Source of the DNA: Paenibacillus ferrarius
Lineage (GTDB): Bacteria; Bacillota; Bacilli; Paenibacillales; NBRC-103111
DNA length: 64,000 nt
Direction: 5' to 3'
Assembly (NCBI RefSeq): GCF_002027705.1
Contig: NZ_MBTG01000073.1
Location: 1-64,000, forward strand
In this document: in pieces, positions 43,771 to 52,655 of the stretch
Numbering within the stretch: position 1 is the stretch's first letter
Layout: every line of letters begins with the position of its first letter
Translations under genes and position numbers: made by a program
Notes under the pieces: model-generated
The model's database searches: none
Told to the model about the DNA's origin: nothing
The model's input: the letters and a program-made list of their open reading frames with translations, nothing else

Positions 43771-45114
43771 ATGGCACAAATACGATTCCCACAAGATTTT
43801 CATTGGGGAGCGGCGACTGCTGCTTATCAAATAGAAGGGGCCTCGAAGGATGACGGGCGAGGACCCTCTATATGGGACACATTTTCGCATACGCCTGGTA
43901 AAGTGAAGAATGGCGATAATGGCGATATAGCATGCGATAGCTACTATCGATACAAAGAAGATGTCGCACTTATGAAAGATTTGGGAATTACGATGTACCG
44001 TTTCTCAATTGCATGGCCCAGGATATTCCCGAGCGGCACTGGAGAGATAAATTTGAAAGGACTCGAATATTATTCCAATCTGGTTGATGAACTTTTAGCA
44101 GCTGGAATCGAACCTGTTTGTACATTATATCATTGGGATTTGCCACAAACGTTGGAGGATCGGGGCGGATGGGCAAACAGAGATACAATTGGTGCGTTTG
44201 TTGCCTATTCGGAAGTCATTTTTCGTGAATTTGCAGGGAGAATCAAGTATTGGATAACTATAAACGAACCATGGTGCATTTCATTTCTCTCCAATTATAT
44301 GGGTATTCATGCGCCTGGGAATCGGGACTTGCAGCTCGCTGTTACGATTTCACATCATCTTCTGATTGCTCATGGTCGAGCCGTGAAACGTTTCAGGGAA
44401 CTGGGGATCTCAGGACAAATAGGTATTGCTCCTAATATGACCTGGTTGGAGCCGTATTCCAATCGCAAGGAAGACGCGGATGCATGCCGCAGAGGCATCG
44501 CTTTCTTTTTGGAATGGTTTATGGATCCGGTTTTATTAGGAAAGTATCCGCAATTTATGCTCGATTGGTTCGCCTCGAAGGGAGTCTCTCTGGAAATAAA
44601 GGAAGGCGATATGAAAGATATTCACTATCCAATTGATTATGTGGGGATTAATTATTATACGGGCAATGTGGGCAGATACAAGCAGGATGAAGGTTTATTC
44701 GACTATGAGGATGTCGATACCGGATATGCTAAGACAGATTTGGATTGGTTTATTTATCCCGATGGATTTTATAATGTGCTGTGCTATATTACGCAAAAGT
44801 ACGGGAATATCCCACTTCTAATTACAGAAAATGGCGCTTGTTATAACGATGAGGTGGAGGAAGGGCACGTAACCGATAATAGGCGAATTCAATATCTAAA
44901 GCAGCATTTGATTCAATTGAATCGTTGTTTGGAGAGCGGTGTGAATCTGATCGGTTATCTCACCTGGTCATTGCTGGATAATTTTGAATGGGCAGAGGGA
45001 TACGGCAAACGATTTGGACTCATACATGTCGATTTTCAAACGTTAACCCGCACGCGAAAGAACAGTTTTTTCTGGTATAAGGAAGTCATTCGCAAAGGCG
45101 GATTTGATTTGTAG
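43771..45114 (+). CDS. bglA: GH1 beta-glucosidase, cytoplasmic
   Basis: A 447-residue GH1 enzyme without signal peptide. The N-terminal signature FPQDFHWGAATAAYQIEG is complete, acid/base Glu166 is in TINEPW and nucleophile Glu353 in LITENGA. The first substrate-site motif YHWDLPQ is present. No phosphate-binding signature of 6-phospho-beta-glucosidases is apparent, consistent with import by an ABC system rather than a PTS. It splits imported beta-linked gluco-oligosaccharides to glucose and is the last gene of the importer operon, closed by a terminator. Confidence 0.94.
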   Translation: MAQIRFPQDFHWGAATAAYQIEGASKDDGRGPSIWDTFSHTPGKVKNGDNGDIACDSYYRYKEDVALMKDLGITMYRFSIAWPRIFPSGTGEINLKGLEYYSNLVDELLAAGIEPVCTLYHWDLPQTLEDRGGWANRDTIGAFVAYSEVIFREFAGRIKYWITINEPWCISFLSNYMGIHAPGNRDLQLAVTISHHLLIAHGRAVKRFRELGISGQIGIAPNMTWLEPYSNRKEDADACRRGIAFFLEWFMDPVLLGKYPQFMLDWFASKGVSLEIKEGDMKDIHYPIDYVGINYYTGNVGRYKQDEGLFDYEDVDTGYAKTDLDWFIYPDGFYNVLCYITQKYGNIPLLITENGACYNDEVEEGHVTDNRRIQYLKQHLIQLNRCLESGVNLIGYLTWSLLDNFEWAEGYGKRFGLIHVDFQTLTRTRKNSFFWYKEVIRKGGFDL

Positions 45115-45175
45115 ATTTAGATCTCCTATCAAATGCTGAAGAGCCTTACAGCGTAATTGACCATACAATTATTAC

Positions 45176-45212
45176 AAAAACGCGGAGTGTCGTAACGATG
45201 CTCCACGTTTTT
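45176..45212. terminator. Terminator between convergent GH1 and regulator genes
   Basis: AAAAACGCGGAG (45176-45187) pairs with CTCCACGTTTTT (45201-45212) with one mismatch. A- and T-runs at the two feet let it work in both directions. Confidence 0.85.
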
Positions 45213-45230
45213 GAATTTTCAATAATCCTC

Positions 45231-46826
45231 TCAATTTGACCGTTCTCTGAATTCTTGGGGAGTCATATGACTGTACTCTTTGAACAGCTTAATAAAATAG
45301 TGTGCAGTCGAATAACCAAGCAAAGTTGAAATCTCATAAATTTTAAGCTGGCTGTTAGTCAGTAAGTGGGCTGCTTTTTCCATCTTAACCTGGAAAAAAT
45401 AATCGCTGATGCTTTTTCCGGTTTCTGATTTGTAAATTTTAGAGAGATATACGGGATGTAGCTGTACATGATCTGCAATGGATTGAAGGGAGACATAACC
45501 GATATTACTATCTACAAAGTCATGCACATCGTTAATAAGAATTGAACGCTGGTCTTGATGCCCCGAGTCAAAATATGCCCTTAATTGCACTATGAGTTCC
45601 ATTGCCCAATCCTTCAGCATCTCGGGAGAGTGGAACTTTCTACTTTCATTCATCGAGGGGGCAAGGATATCTCTGAGCAACTTATTGTTTTTATGGGCAA
45701 AATAATAAAATGCTGTCTTTAAATAATTTCTGGTCACCTCAATATGCTCCTGAGAGTGTTCTCCACTGCCTTTTAATTCATGAAAAACGGCATGAAGTTT
45801 TTCTTCAATGGCATCCCAGCGGTTCGCTTCGAACAAATGAAGAAAGGTTGGAGGTTCATAAAGCGATTGCATGATTTGGATGTCCTGATTCCTGATCTGT
45901 TGATCTACGGTCAAGAAGAGACCAGTATCTTGTCCGATTCTCTGCCTGATCAAAGCAACTGCAGATTGATATAGTTCACGCACTTTGTATGGGAATATTC
46001 CCCATGACGTAGTTGCGACTGAAACATCTCCTTTGAGGTACATGCTAACGTTTTTTTGCAGTTCAAAGGCAGTTTGAGTTAAAGAATAAGAGCGGACGTC
46101 CGGTGATTTTGGCTTGAGAAGAAAGACTAAATATTCATGTACATCTTTACATGACCAAATATCGAACTGTTCATGAAACAACTCATTTGCAATATTGACA
46201 ATAGCGTATTCGAACAGAGGTATACTGTTCATGTCTTGCCTCTGAAAGTAATCTTCAAGCCGCACGATCATAATCGCTACATGCTCGTCAATCATCGGAG
46301 ACAGTTGGTATTTATGCATATGTTCTGAAAGTTGCTCTTTAGTGAATCGTCGTCCTTGAAGAGTTTCATTAAGAAGCCGGTCTCGCAGCAACGGCAAATG
46401 CTCACGAAACGTCTGCATCGTATTCTGGAAGGAAGATAATGTCTCCCATTCACGCTGAATCTCAAGATGCAGTTGCTGAAGCACTTCGATCAATTGCTCA
46501 TCCCCGATTGGCTTTAGCAAATAAGCGCTTGCTTGGTTCTCGATAGCTTTCTTGGCATATTCAAATTCTGCATAACCAGTAAGCAGCACACATTTGATAT
46601 GCTTCCACCCGCTGCGAATTTCCTCGATCAGCTGCAGGCCGGACATTTCAGGCATGCTGATATCCGTTATGACGATATCAATAGGATTGTGCATAAGGAT
46701 TTCTAATGCTTCTTGTCCTGAGTAGGCTTTATGGACTTGTTCAAACTGCAAATCCGCCCAAGGGATTGTGATAGACAAGTCATCTACAACATAAGGTTCG
46801 TCGTCAACGAGTAGTATTTGTAACAT
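45231..46826 (-). CDS. YesN-type response regulator (beta-glucan block)
   Basis: A 531-residue regulator. The receiver has DDE at 8-10, phospho-acceptor Asp55 in IVITDISMPE and the conserved Lys in YLLKPIGDE. The C-terminal 100 residues form the AraC-type double helix-turn-helix (ISTLLGYSTAHYFIKLFKEYSHMTP). AAAGGA precedes ATG 46826. Its start lies 23 bases inside the end of the kinase gene, so the pair is one transcript. Position between the beta-glucan operon and a divergent binding protein makes it the best candidate for binding the TTTGTTAT repeats (inference). Confidence 0.9.
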   Translation of the reverse strand: MLQILLVDDEPYVVDDLSITIPWADLQFEQVHKAYSGQEALEILMHNPIDIVITDISMPEMSGLQLIEEIRSGWKHIKCVLLTGYAEFEYAKKAIENQASAYLLKPIGDEQLIEVLQQLHLEIQREWETLSSFQNTMQTFREHLPLLRDRLLNETLQGRRFTKEQLSEHMHKYQLSPMIDEHVAIMIVRLEDYFQRQDMNSIPLFEYAIVNIANELFHEQFDIWSCKDVHEYLVFLLKPKSPDVRSYSLTQTAFELQKNVSMYLKGDVSVATTSWGIFPYKVRELYQSAVALIRQRIGQDTGLFLTVDQQIRNQDIQIMQSLYEPPTFLHLFEANRWDAIEEKLHAVFHELKGSGEHSQEHIEVTRNYLKTAFYYFAHKNNKLLRDILAPSMNESRKFHSPEMLKDWAMELIVQLRAYFDSGHQDQRSILINDVHDFVDSNIGYVSLQSIADHVQLHPVYLSKIYKSETGKSISDYFFQVKMEKAAHLLTNSQLKIYEISTLLGYSTAHYFIKLFKEYSHMTPQEFRERSN

Positions 46827-48549
46827 GATTCAATCCTTTCTTTTGGATGCGAAGTGTAACTTTGACTCCTCCAAGCTCAGAAGGTTCAATGAGTAAACCG
46901 GACAAGCCGCCATACTGGTGTTTCAAACGCTGCTGAACGTTCCAAAGCCCACATCCGCCATCCTCACGGATTGGCGTGTCTAGTACGGCATAGAGCTCTT
47001 CCATTTGGTGGGGATCCATTCCCGCTCCATTGTCTTCGACTGAAATGATCAGCGTGTCATCCTTGATTTCTCCATGGATCATGATCCTGCCGTCACCCAA
47101 TTTCTTTTCGATTCCATGGATAATGCTGTTCTCAACGATAGGCTGGATTAACAATTTAGGAATGGGCTCTGTAAGCAAAACGTCCGTGATGCTTATGGAA
47201 TAATCGATACGTTGTTTACGCAGATTTTGAATCGATAAATAGCTTTCCACTAACTTCATTTCTTGTCCGATCGTTGTCAATGAATGATCCATTCGCGTTA
47301 TGTAGCGATAATACTCGCCAAGGTTAAGTGCCATTGCTTCAACAGAGGCTGTATCGCCTACTCTTGCCTTGCTTTTCATAAAATTAAGGCAGTTATAAAG
47401 AAAGTGCGGATTGATCTGCGCTTGCAATTGCTTCAGATAAGCATCCTTGGTACGTAGTTGTTCGAGATAGACACATTCGATCAATTCCTGAACCTTCTGA
47501 GCCATTTCGTTAAATCCTTGATTTAAGAGGGAGAATTCATTATTTGTTTTCGTCGGAATTCGTGTGGACCAATAACCTTCTTTCATCTTGTTTACAGCTC
47601 TGAGTAAAATACCGATTGGGCGCTGTACCTGACGGAACATGATTAGAGAAAACAAAGTGCTGAGAGCAAGCAATACAAAAGAAGCGGTGATAAATGAAAC
47701 CCGGCTGGTTCTAATTGGATGCAAAATTTGTTCAAGCGGTGAATAATGAATCATATACCATCCTAACGATGTCGAACGAATCATACTGACCAAGTATTGC
47801 TTGCCTTGAAGATAGACTGTGGTTGAAAACTGCTGTTCAGCTTGAATGTTCTTCAAGTTGTTCATAATCCCGATTGCTAGATTTGTATCCAAATTCTGGT
47901 TTTTTATAAGACCGAGTTTTGGATGATAAAGGAATGTATCACCGTAATACTTATATTCCCCGATCATTTTTTGCAAATTGGATACTGGGAAACGGACTTC
48001 AATGATCATATTCGACAATTCTGGCGTCTCTGCAAAGTCGACAGGATCGGCGAGCAGCAAGCGGAAACCGTTATCCGAACTGTTCATTTTCATCGACGGA
48101 TCATAATTCCAGCCTTTTGCCAGAGGTTTTTTCAGCAGGGACTCTTCGAAAACAACCGAAGCATCTGAAGACAGTGCCTCCCGTTTTTGTATATTATAAA
48201 TGTTAATCTGATTTTCCCATGTACTTGAACTAGTTTGCAGAGCCAACTTTTCCAGAACAGTCAGTGTGGTTTTGTTGGGATCAATAAGATGTTGGAGATC
48301 TTGGATATGCTCATATTCTCGGATCGTAGGGTCGCGTTGTAAGGTATAAGCTAAACCGGCTAACTGATTCACGTTATTGTCCATTTGTTTTGTGAAAAAA
48401 TCTAAATGATTCAAATCGGAGGTTTTAATTTGTTCGGTGATGACTCCGACATCTTTTTTGTAGGATAATCCATATAGCAATAAAGTGATAGATATGATCG
48501 TGAACAGTAATACGGTTATTTTGAGGAATAGATTAGCACGCAATCGCAA
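46804..48549 (-). CDS. YesM-type sensor histidine kinase (beta-glucan block)
   Basis: A 581-residue kinase with membrane segments near residues 7-27 and 280-303 enclosing an extracellular sensor, then HAMP, a His_kinase domain with His382 in QINPHFLYNCLNF and the ATPase domain (IVENSIIHGIE; VEDNGAGM). Start is TTG 48549 behind AAAGGATGG. It is transcribed divergently from a binding lipoprotein that lacks permeases, which suggests that the lipoprotein presents sugar to this sensor (inference). Confidence 0.9.
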   Translation of the reverse strand: MRLRANLFLKITVLLFTIISITLLLYGLSYKKDVGVITEQIKTSDLNHLDFFTKQMDNNVNQLAGLAYTLQRDPTIREYEHIQDLQHLIDPNKTTLTVLEKLALQTSSSTWENQINIYNIQKREALSSDASVVFEESLLKKPLAKGWNYDPSMKMNSSDNGFRLLLADPVDFAETPELSNMIIEVRFPVSNLQKMIGEYKYYGDTFLYHPKLGLIKNQNLDTNLAIGIMNNLKNIQAEQQFSTTVYLQGKQYLVSMIRSTSLGWYMIHYSPLEQILHPIRTSRVSFITASFVLLALSTLFSLIMFRQVQRPIGILLRAVNKMKEGYWSTRIPTKTNNEFSLLNQGFNEMAQKVQELIECVYLEQLRTKDAYLKQLQAQINPHFLYNCLNFMKSKARVGDTASVEAMALNLGEYYRYITRMDHSLTTIGQEMKLVESYLSIQNLRKQRIDYSISITDVLLTEPIPKLLIQPIVENSIIHGIEKKLGDGRIMIHGEIKDDTLIISVEDNGAGMDPHQMEELYAVLDTPIREDGGCGLWNVQQRLKHQYGGLSGLLIEPSELGGVKVTLRIQKKGLNHVTNTTR

Positions 48550-48587
48550 TGGACCATCCTTTACTGCAAAACTATTTTGTTAATGAA

Positions 48588-48657
48588 ATTATACCATATC
48601 GATTATACCATATAGACGATTGTTCTGTTATGATAGGACGACCTTAAAATTTATAAT
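48588..48657 (+). promoter_or_regulatory. Divergent control region with 12-bp direct repeat and -10
   Basis: ATTATACCATAT occurs at 48588-48599 and again at 48602-48613, period 14, midway between the divergent kinase and binding-protein genes. A -10 TATAAT (48652-48657) serves the + strand gene. The repeat is a likely operator; a single TTTGTTAT-like half-site (TCTGTTAT, 48624-48631) is also present. Confidence 0.5.
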
Positions 48658-48699
48658 AAGATGAATATACTATGAGACTGTTTGGAAGGGGGTCTTCAG

Positions 48700-50298
48700 G
48701 TGGGAAAGATATGGTCATGTTTACTGATCGTATTAGTGTTGATCATTTGTTCTGGGTGCAGCGAAACAAACAATGGAAAAATCACCAACAACACTACGGC
48801 CCAAATGCAAGATTCGATACATTATGACGCGAAACTTGGAAAGTATGTACCTCCAGTTAACATGTACACAGTTGGCTCCATAAACCCCGATATGAAATTT
48901 AAAAATGGCGAGAATCTGGAGAATAATATACATACCAATTGGGCTGAGGAACGATTGGGCATCCGAATCCGGTATCTTTGGACGATTCACGATTCGAATG
49001 GCGCCTATGCCAACAAGCTTCGTATTGAACTTGCTAAGGGAAATATGCCTGACATTGTTACCATCAGGGAACGAGATGTAATACAAGAATTAATAGACTC
49101 CGGGCAATTCAGGGAGATTGGTGATTTATTTGAAAAATATGCCTCTCCTGTCTGGAAAAGTGCCATGAAGGAAGACCCGGCCGTATGGGATTCTTTTGTG
49201 CGTGACGGAAAAAAATATGCAATTCCGATTCTTGACTATCAATATTCTACCGATCCTGTTCTTTGGATTCGTCAGGATTGGTTAGATAAGTTAAAGCTTC
49301 CTGTACCAAGAACGATAGAAGATCTTGAAGCGGTGATGGAAGCATTCACAAATAAGGATCCCGACGGTAATGGAAAGAATGATACATTCGGACTAACGAT
49401 CGGATTAAGAAACGGCCCCAGCACATGGATGGCTGATTCCAGTTGGATTTTTGGCGCATTCGGGATAATACCTAAACAGTGGAATCTAGCTGAAGACGGC
49501 AAATTAAAGTACGGATCGGTTCAGCCCGGTGCAAAGGATGCGCTACGGGTGCTGAAAAAGTGGATACAGAAAGGTTATGTTTCAAAAGAAAGTGAATGGT
49601 ACAATGAGACAAAGGCGGCTGATTTGTTCATTGCTGGCAAGGCAGGCATTATTGCGGGACCATATTGGATGTCTGGATGGCCGTTATCTGATCTGCTGAA
49701 AAATGACCCTAAAGTTGTAATTAAAGCGATCCCCATACCCAATGGTCCGAGCGGCTTCGTCGGGAGAAGAGGTACGTTGCCCGTTAACGGCGCCATTCTT
49801 ATCAATAAAAAGATGAAGGATCCCGAAATCTTCTTTAAGTACCAAAACTACTTGTTTGATTATTATGCCACTTCAACAGGAGAATTTGCACAGGGGCTTG
49901 CCAGAGACTACGATTGGACGGTAGTCAATGGAGTTCCTTCTTCTGATGCTGCTTTAATTCCGGGGGGAGCCGTTCGAGTGTCATCCTATACGTTGACTTT
50001 TGACGGAGCGCGAATTCCATCGAAAGTAATAGATGCAATTCCTAAGGATATTACGCCCGAGTTGTTCTCTCCAGAAGGAGCTTCCATGAAAGAAGCATTT
50101 ACAGGGCCGCCTACTACAACCATGAAATCAAAATGGGAACTTCTTCAGAAACTTGAACAGCAGACTTTTCAAGAGTTCCTGTTCAATAGTACCCCTGAAA
50201 GCGACATCGAATCATTTGTGAAAAAATGGTTTGCGTATGGGGGAGATAAGATAACTCAAGAAGTTAATGATTGGTATCGGGATCAAAGGTCGAGATAA
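48700..50298 (+). CDS. LplA-type oligosaccharide-binding lipoprotein without permeases
   Basis: A 532-residue extracellular binding lipoprotein of the LplA/YtcQ type (lipobox IICSGC, Cys near residue 19). Binding-domain segments include LWIRQDWLDKLKLPVP and FTNKDPDGNGKNDTFGLT, the latter like the calcium-binding loop found in this family. Start: GTG 48700, 6 bases after the GGAAGGGGGT site; the in-frame TTG 48682 precedes that site. A terminator follows, so no transport partner is in its operon. It is divergent from a sensor kinase gene. It may be a sensor partner, or lend itself to the permeases at 42024-43744. Confidence 0.85.
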   Translation: MGKIWSCLLIVLVLIICSGCSETNNGKITNNTTAQMQDSIHYDAKLGKYVPPVNMYTVGSINPDMKFKNGENLENNIHTNWAEERLGIRIRYLWTIHDSNGAYANKLRIELAKGNMPDIVTIRERDVIQELIDSGQFREIGDLFEKYASPVWKSAMKEDPAVWDSFVRDGKKYAIPILDYQYSTDPVLWIRQDWLDKLKLPVPRTIEDLEAVMEAFTNKDPDGNGKNDTFGLTIGLRNGPSTWMADSSWIFGAFGIIPKQWNLAEDGKLKYGSVQPGAKDALRVLKKWIQKGYVSKESEWYNETKAADLFIAGKAGIIAGPYWMSGWPLSDLLKNDPKVVIKAIPIPNGPSGFVGRRGTLPVNGAILINKKMKDPEIFFKYQNYLFDYYATSTGEFAQGLARDYDWTVVNGVPSSDAALIPGGAVRVSSYTLTFDGARIPSKVIDAIPKDITPELFSPEGASMKEAFTGPPTTTMKSKWELLQKLEQQTFQEFLFNSTPESDIESFVKKWFAYGGDKITQEVNDWYRDQRSR

Positions 50299-50320
50299 AA
50301 TGAGTGAAAATTGAGTAAAA

Positions 50321-50354
50321 AAAGAGTCCGTTTCATTTTCATAACGGTCTCTTT
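50321..50354 (+). terminator. Rho-independent terminator after binding-protein gene
   Basis: AAAGAGTCCGTT (50321-50332) pairs with AACGGTCTCTTT (50343-50354) around a short loop, followed by ATTTTTTT. Confidence 0.9.
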
Positions 50355-50478
50355 ATTTTTTTAGTATTTCACGTTTGATTGCATTAATGGTAGTCGCAAT
50401 CTCCAAGCGAACGGGCTCATTCCAATCGCTTTGGTTCCCGTACTGCGTCCTCATGTTCTTGCTTGAAGACCGTAGGAA
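50353..50478 (-). pseudogene. 3' remnant of an unknown gene on the minus strand
   Basis: Reading the - strand from a stop at 50479-50481 gives about 41 codons ending in TAA at 50353: protein-like sequence containing QYGNQSDWNEPVRLEIA and TINAIKREILKK. It looks like the amphipathic C terminus of a real protein, but there is no ribosome binding site before its only ATG (50454) and no upstream extension. The parent family is not recognised. The rest of 50299-50643 holds the terminator and the promoter described separately. Confidence 0.3.
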
Positions 50479-50562
50479 TCAGAAAACGATATTGTTGATT
50501 TCAAATGAGCTGTTTGTATGCTGAAAGAAAGCGTTCTACATTTAATGTATGCGCTTTAAAAA

Positions 50563-50619
50563 AGTACAAGAAATCATGTAAAAGTGATATATGCCCTTAA
50601 CTTTGCCTTTGATAAAATT
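50563..50619 (+). promoter_or_regulatory. Third-block promoter, copy 1 (importer operon)
   Basis: AGTACAAGAAATC at 50563, then TGATAAAATT beginning exactly 47 bases later (-10 TAAAAT, 50613-50618). The identical arrangement with the same 47-base distance stands before the GH28 gene at 57714. A cre-like element on the opposite strand (50543-50559, TTTAAAGCGCATACATT) lies directly upstream. Confidence 0.6.
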
Positions 50620-50643
50620 AAAACAGAAGGAGAGGGAGAGCAT

Positions 50644-51618
50644 ATGTCAGAAGCAATCATAACTGTGCAAACGAATGAAAATACGAAGAAAAAAACAAAG
50701 AAAAAATTATTTTCGGACTTTAGAGAACATAAAACGTATTATTTTATGCTTACCCCAATGATCGTATTCTTTATCCTATTTTCATACCTGCCGATGTTTG
50801 GTGTCTATTACGCCTTCGTGGACTATGATTTTAGCAAAGGAATCGCAAGTAAGTTTGTCTGGTTCAAAAACTTTGAGTTTTTGTTCCAAGGCGGGTTTGA
50901 CTCCATCATATGGAAATTAACGAAAAACACAATTTTATACAATATTGCTTTTATTGGACTAAACACTTTTTTTCAAATGTCTGTCGCTATTCTTCTCAGA
51001 GAGCTTACCTATAAGAAGTTTGTTAAGACTTCTCAGACGCTAATGTTTATGCCATATTTCGTTTCTATGGTTATTATTAGTTCAATTGTTTACAACTTAT
51101 TCAATTATGATTTTGGAGTAATTAACAGCGCTTTCACGGCAATGGGTTTTGAGAAGTTTGATTTTTATGCGACACCGGCAGTTTGGCCATTCATTATCGT
51201 TGCTGTCGAGATTTGGAAGGGCTTGGGGTATGGCAGCGTCATTTACTTGGCATCCATCATGGGAATTGATGAGAGTATTTACGAGGCAGCTTATGTGGAC
51301 GGTGCTTCCAAATGGCAGCGAATCATTCACATCACATTACCACTGCTCAAACCAACAGTAATTGTACTGCTTCTATTCTCATTAGGAAGTATTATGCGTG
51401 GGCAGTTTGATTTGTTCTGGAATATTATTGGTCAAAACGGATTCCTCTTAAATGCAACAGATATTATTGATACTTACGTATACCGCTCACTTACCGTCAA
51501 TTTTAGTATGGGCTTAGGTTCAGCAGCTGGACTGTTTCAATCTGTATTTGGCTTATTTGTTATCTTGACTGTTAATTATATTGTGAAAAAAGCTGATAAG
51601 GAAAATGCACTTTTCTAA
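50644..51618 (+). CDS. lplB: LplB-type ABC importer permease (third block)
   Basis: A 324-residue permease with six membrane segments after a Lys-rich tail; contact loop IYEAAYVDGASKWQRIIHITLP (about 218-239). Start: ATG 50644, directly after the GAAGGAGAGGGAG site. A longer in-frame reading from 50584 would begin before the promoter's -10 and is excluded. First gene of an importer operon in which, unusually, the binding-protein gene comes last. Confidence 0.9.
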   Translation: MSEAIITVQTNENTKKKTKKKLFSDFREHKTYYFMLTPMIVFFILFSYLPMFGVYYAFVDYDFSKGIASKFVWFKNFEFLFQGGFDSIIWKLTKNTILYNIAFIGLNTFFQMSVAILLRELTYKKFVKTSQTLMFMPYFVSMVIISSIVYNLFNYDFGVINSAFTAMGFEKFDFYATPAVWPFIIVAVEIWKGLGYGSVIYLASIMGIDESIYEAAYVDGASKWQRIIHITLPLLKPTVIVLLLFSLGSIMRGQFDLFWNIIGQNGFLLNATDIIDTYVYRSLTVNFSMGLGSAAGLFQSVFGLFVILTVNYIVKKADKENALF

Positions 51619-51649
51619 CTTGCTATTTTTCAGGTGAAAGGAGTTTATT

Positions 51650-52564
51650 ATGGCTGAATTATCCATTAAAAAGCAAAGGAATACGATACAACAGGATGCT
51701 GGTACCAAAATTTTTAATGTGATCGCGGTTACGATCGTATCGTTCTTTGCCATCGTTTGTCTATTGCCCTTCGTCCTTGTACTGTCTGGCTCGTTTAGTG
51801 ATGAAAGTCAGGTCGCTATTAACGGATATAAACTGTTTCCTCAGGAGTTTTCATTACAAGCCTACAAAGTCGTATTTAGTAATTTAGGGGACACGATAGG
51901 AAATGCGTACTTGGTCACCATTTACGTAACACTTGTTGGGACGGTAGTAGGACTACTGCTAACCTCCATGAGCGGTTATGTACTGTCACGGACTGATTTT
52001 AAACACAGAGATAAAGCAGCTTTCTTTATCTACTTCACAACGTTGTTCAGTGGTGGATTAATTCCTTCTTATTTGGTTAATACGACCTTTCTTCATCTAA
52101 ATCATTCGTTGTGGGCCGTCATCCTACCTGGCTTATTAGGTCCATTTAATATCTTCTTGTTTCGTAATTATATTAAAGGTATTCCTCACTCCTTAGTTGA
52201 GTCTGCAAGGATTGACGGGGCAGGTGACTTCCGTGTTTATTGGCAGATCATCATTCCATTATGCAAGCCCGTATCTGCTACGGTTGGTTTGTTTCTATCG
52301 CTTGGCTATTGGAACAATTGGTTTGGATATAGTCTCTATCTGATTTCAGATAAGGATAAGTGGGGGCTGCAGTATTTACTCTACAGGATGCTAGCTCGGA
52401 TGACTGATGCGGTCAAGGACTCTCAGATTGTTATGGATGCTTTACCTTCAGAAACGATGAAGTTGGCTACCGCTATGTTGGTTACAGGTCCTGTTCTTCT
52501 ATTCTATCCTTTTGCCCAACGTTATTTCGTATCTGGACTTACTATTGGCGGCGTAAAAGGTTGA
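51650..52564 (+). CDS. ytcP: YtcP-type ABC importer permease (third block)
   Basis: A 304-residue permease, six membrane segments, contact loop LVESARIDGAGDFRVYWQIIIPL (about 182-204), C terminus QRYFVSGLTIGGVKG. GAAAGGAG is 7 bases before ATG. Partner of the preceding permease. Confidence 0.92.
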   Translation: MAELSIKKQRNTIQQDAGTKIFNVIAVTIVSFFAIVCLLPFVLVLSGSFSDESQVAINGYKLFPQEFSLQAYKVVFSNLGDTIGNAYLVTIYVTLVGTVVGLLLTSMSGYVLSRTDFKHRDKAAFFIYFTTLFSGGLIPSYLVNTTFLHLNHSLWAVILPGLLGPFNIFLFRNYIKGIPHSLVESARIDGAGDFRVYWQIIIPLCKPVSATVGLFLSLGYWNNWFGYSLYLISDKDKWGLQYLLYRMLARMTDAVKDSQIVMDALPSETMKLATAMLVTGPVLLFYPFAQRYFVSGLTIGGVKG

Positions 52565-52590
52565 CACTGTACCCATTCTGTTGTTGACTG

Positions 52591-52618
52591 GAGGAAGCCT
52601 TTCTCGGATTGCTTCCTC
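52591..52618 (+). terminator. Intercistronic hairpin before the binding-protein gene
   Basis: GAGGAAGC (52591-52598) pairs perfectly with GCTTCCTC (52611-52618). It lies between permease and binding-protein genes of one operon and has no T-run, so it more likely protects or sets the level of the downstream message than stops it. Confidence 0.6.
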
Positions 52619-52655
52619 TGTAAAACATATATAAAAATTATTGGAGGGGATTTTC

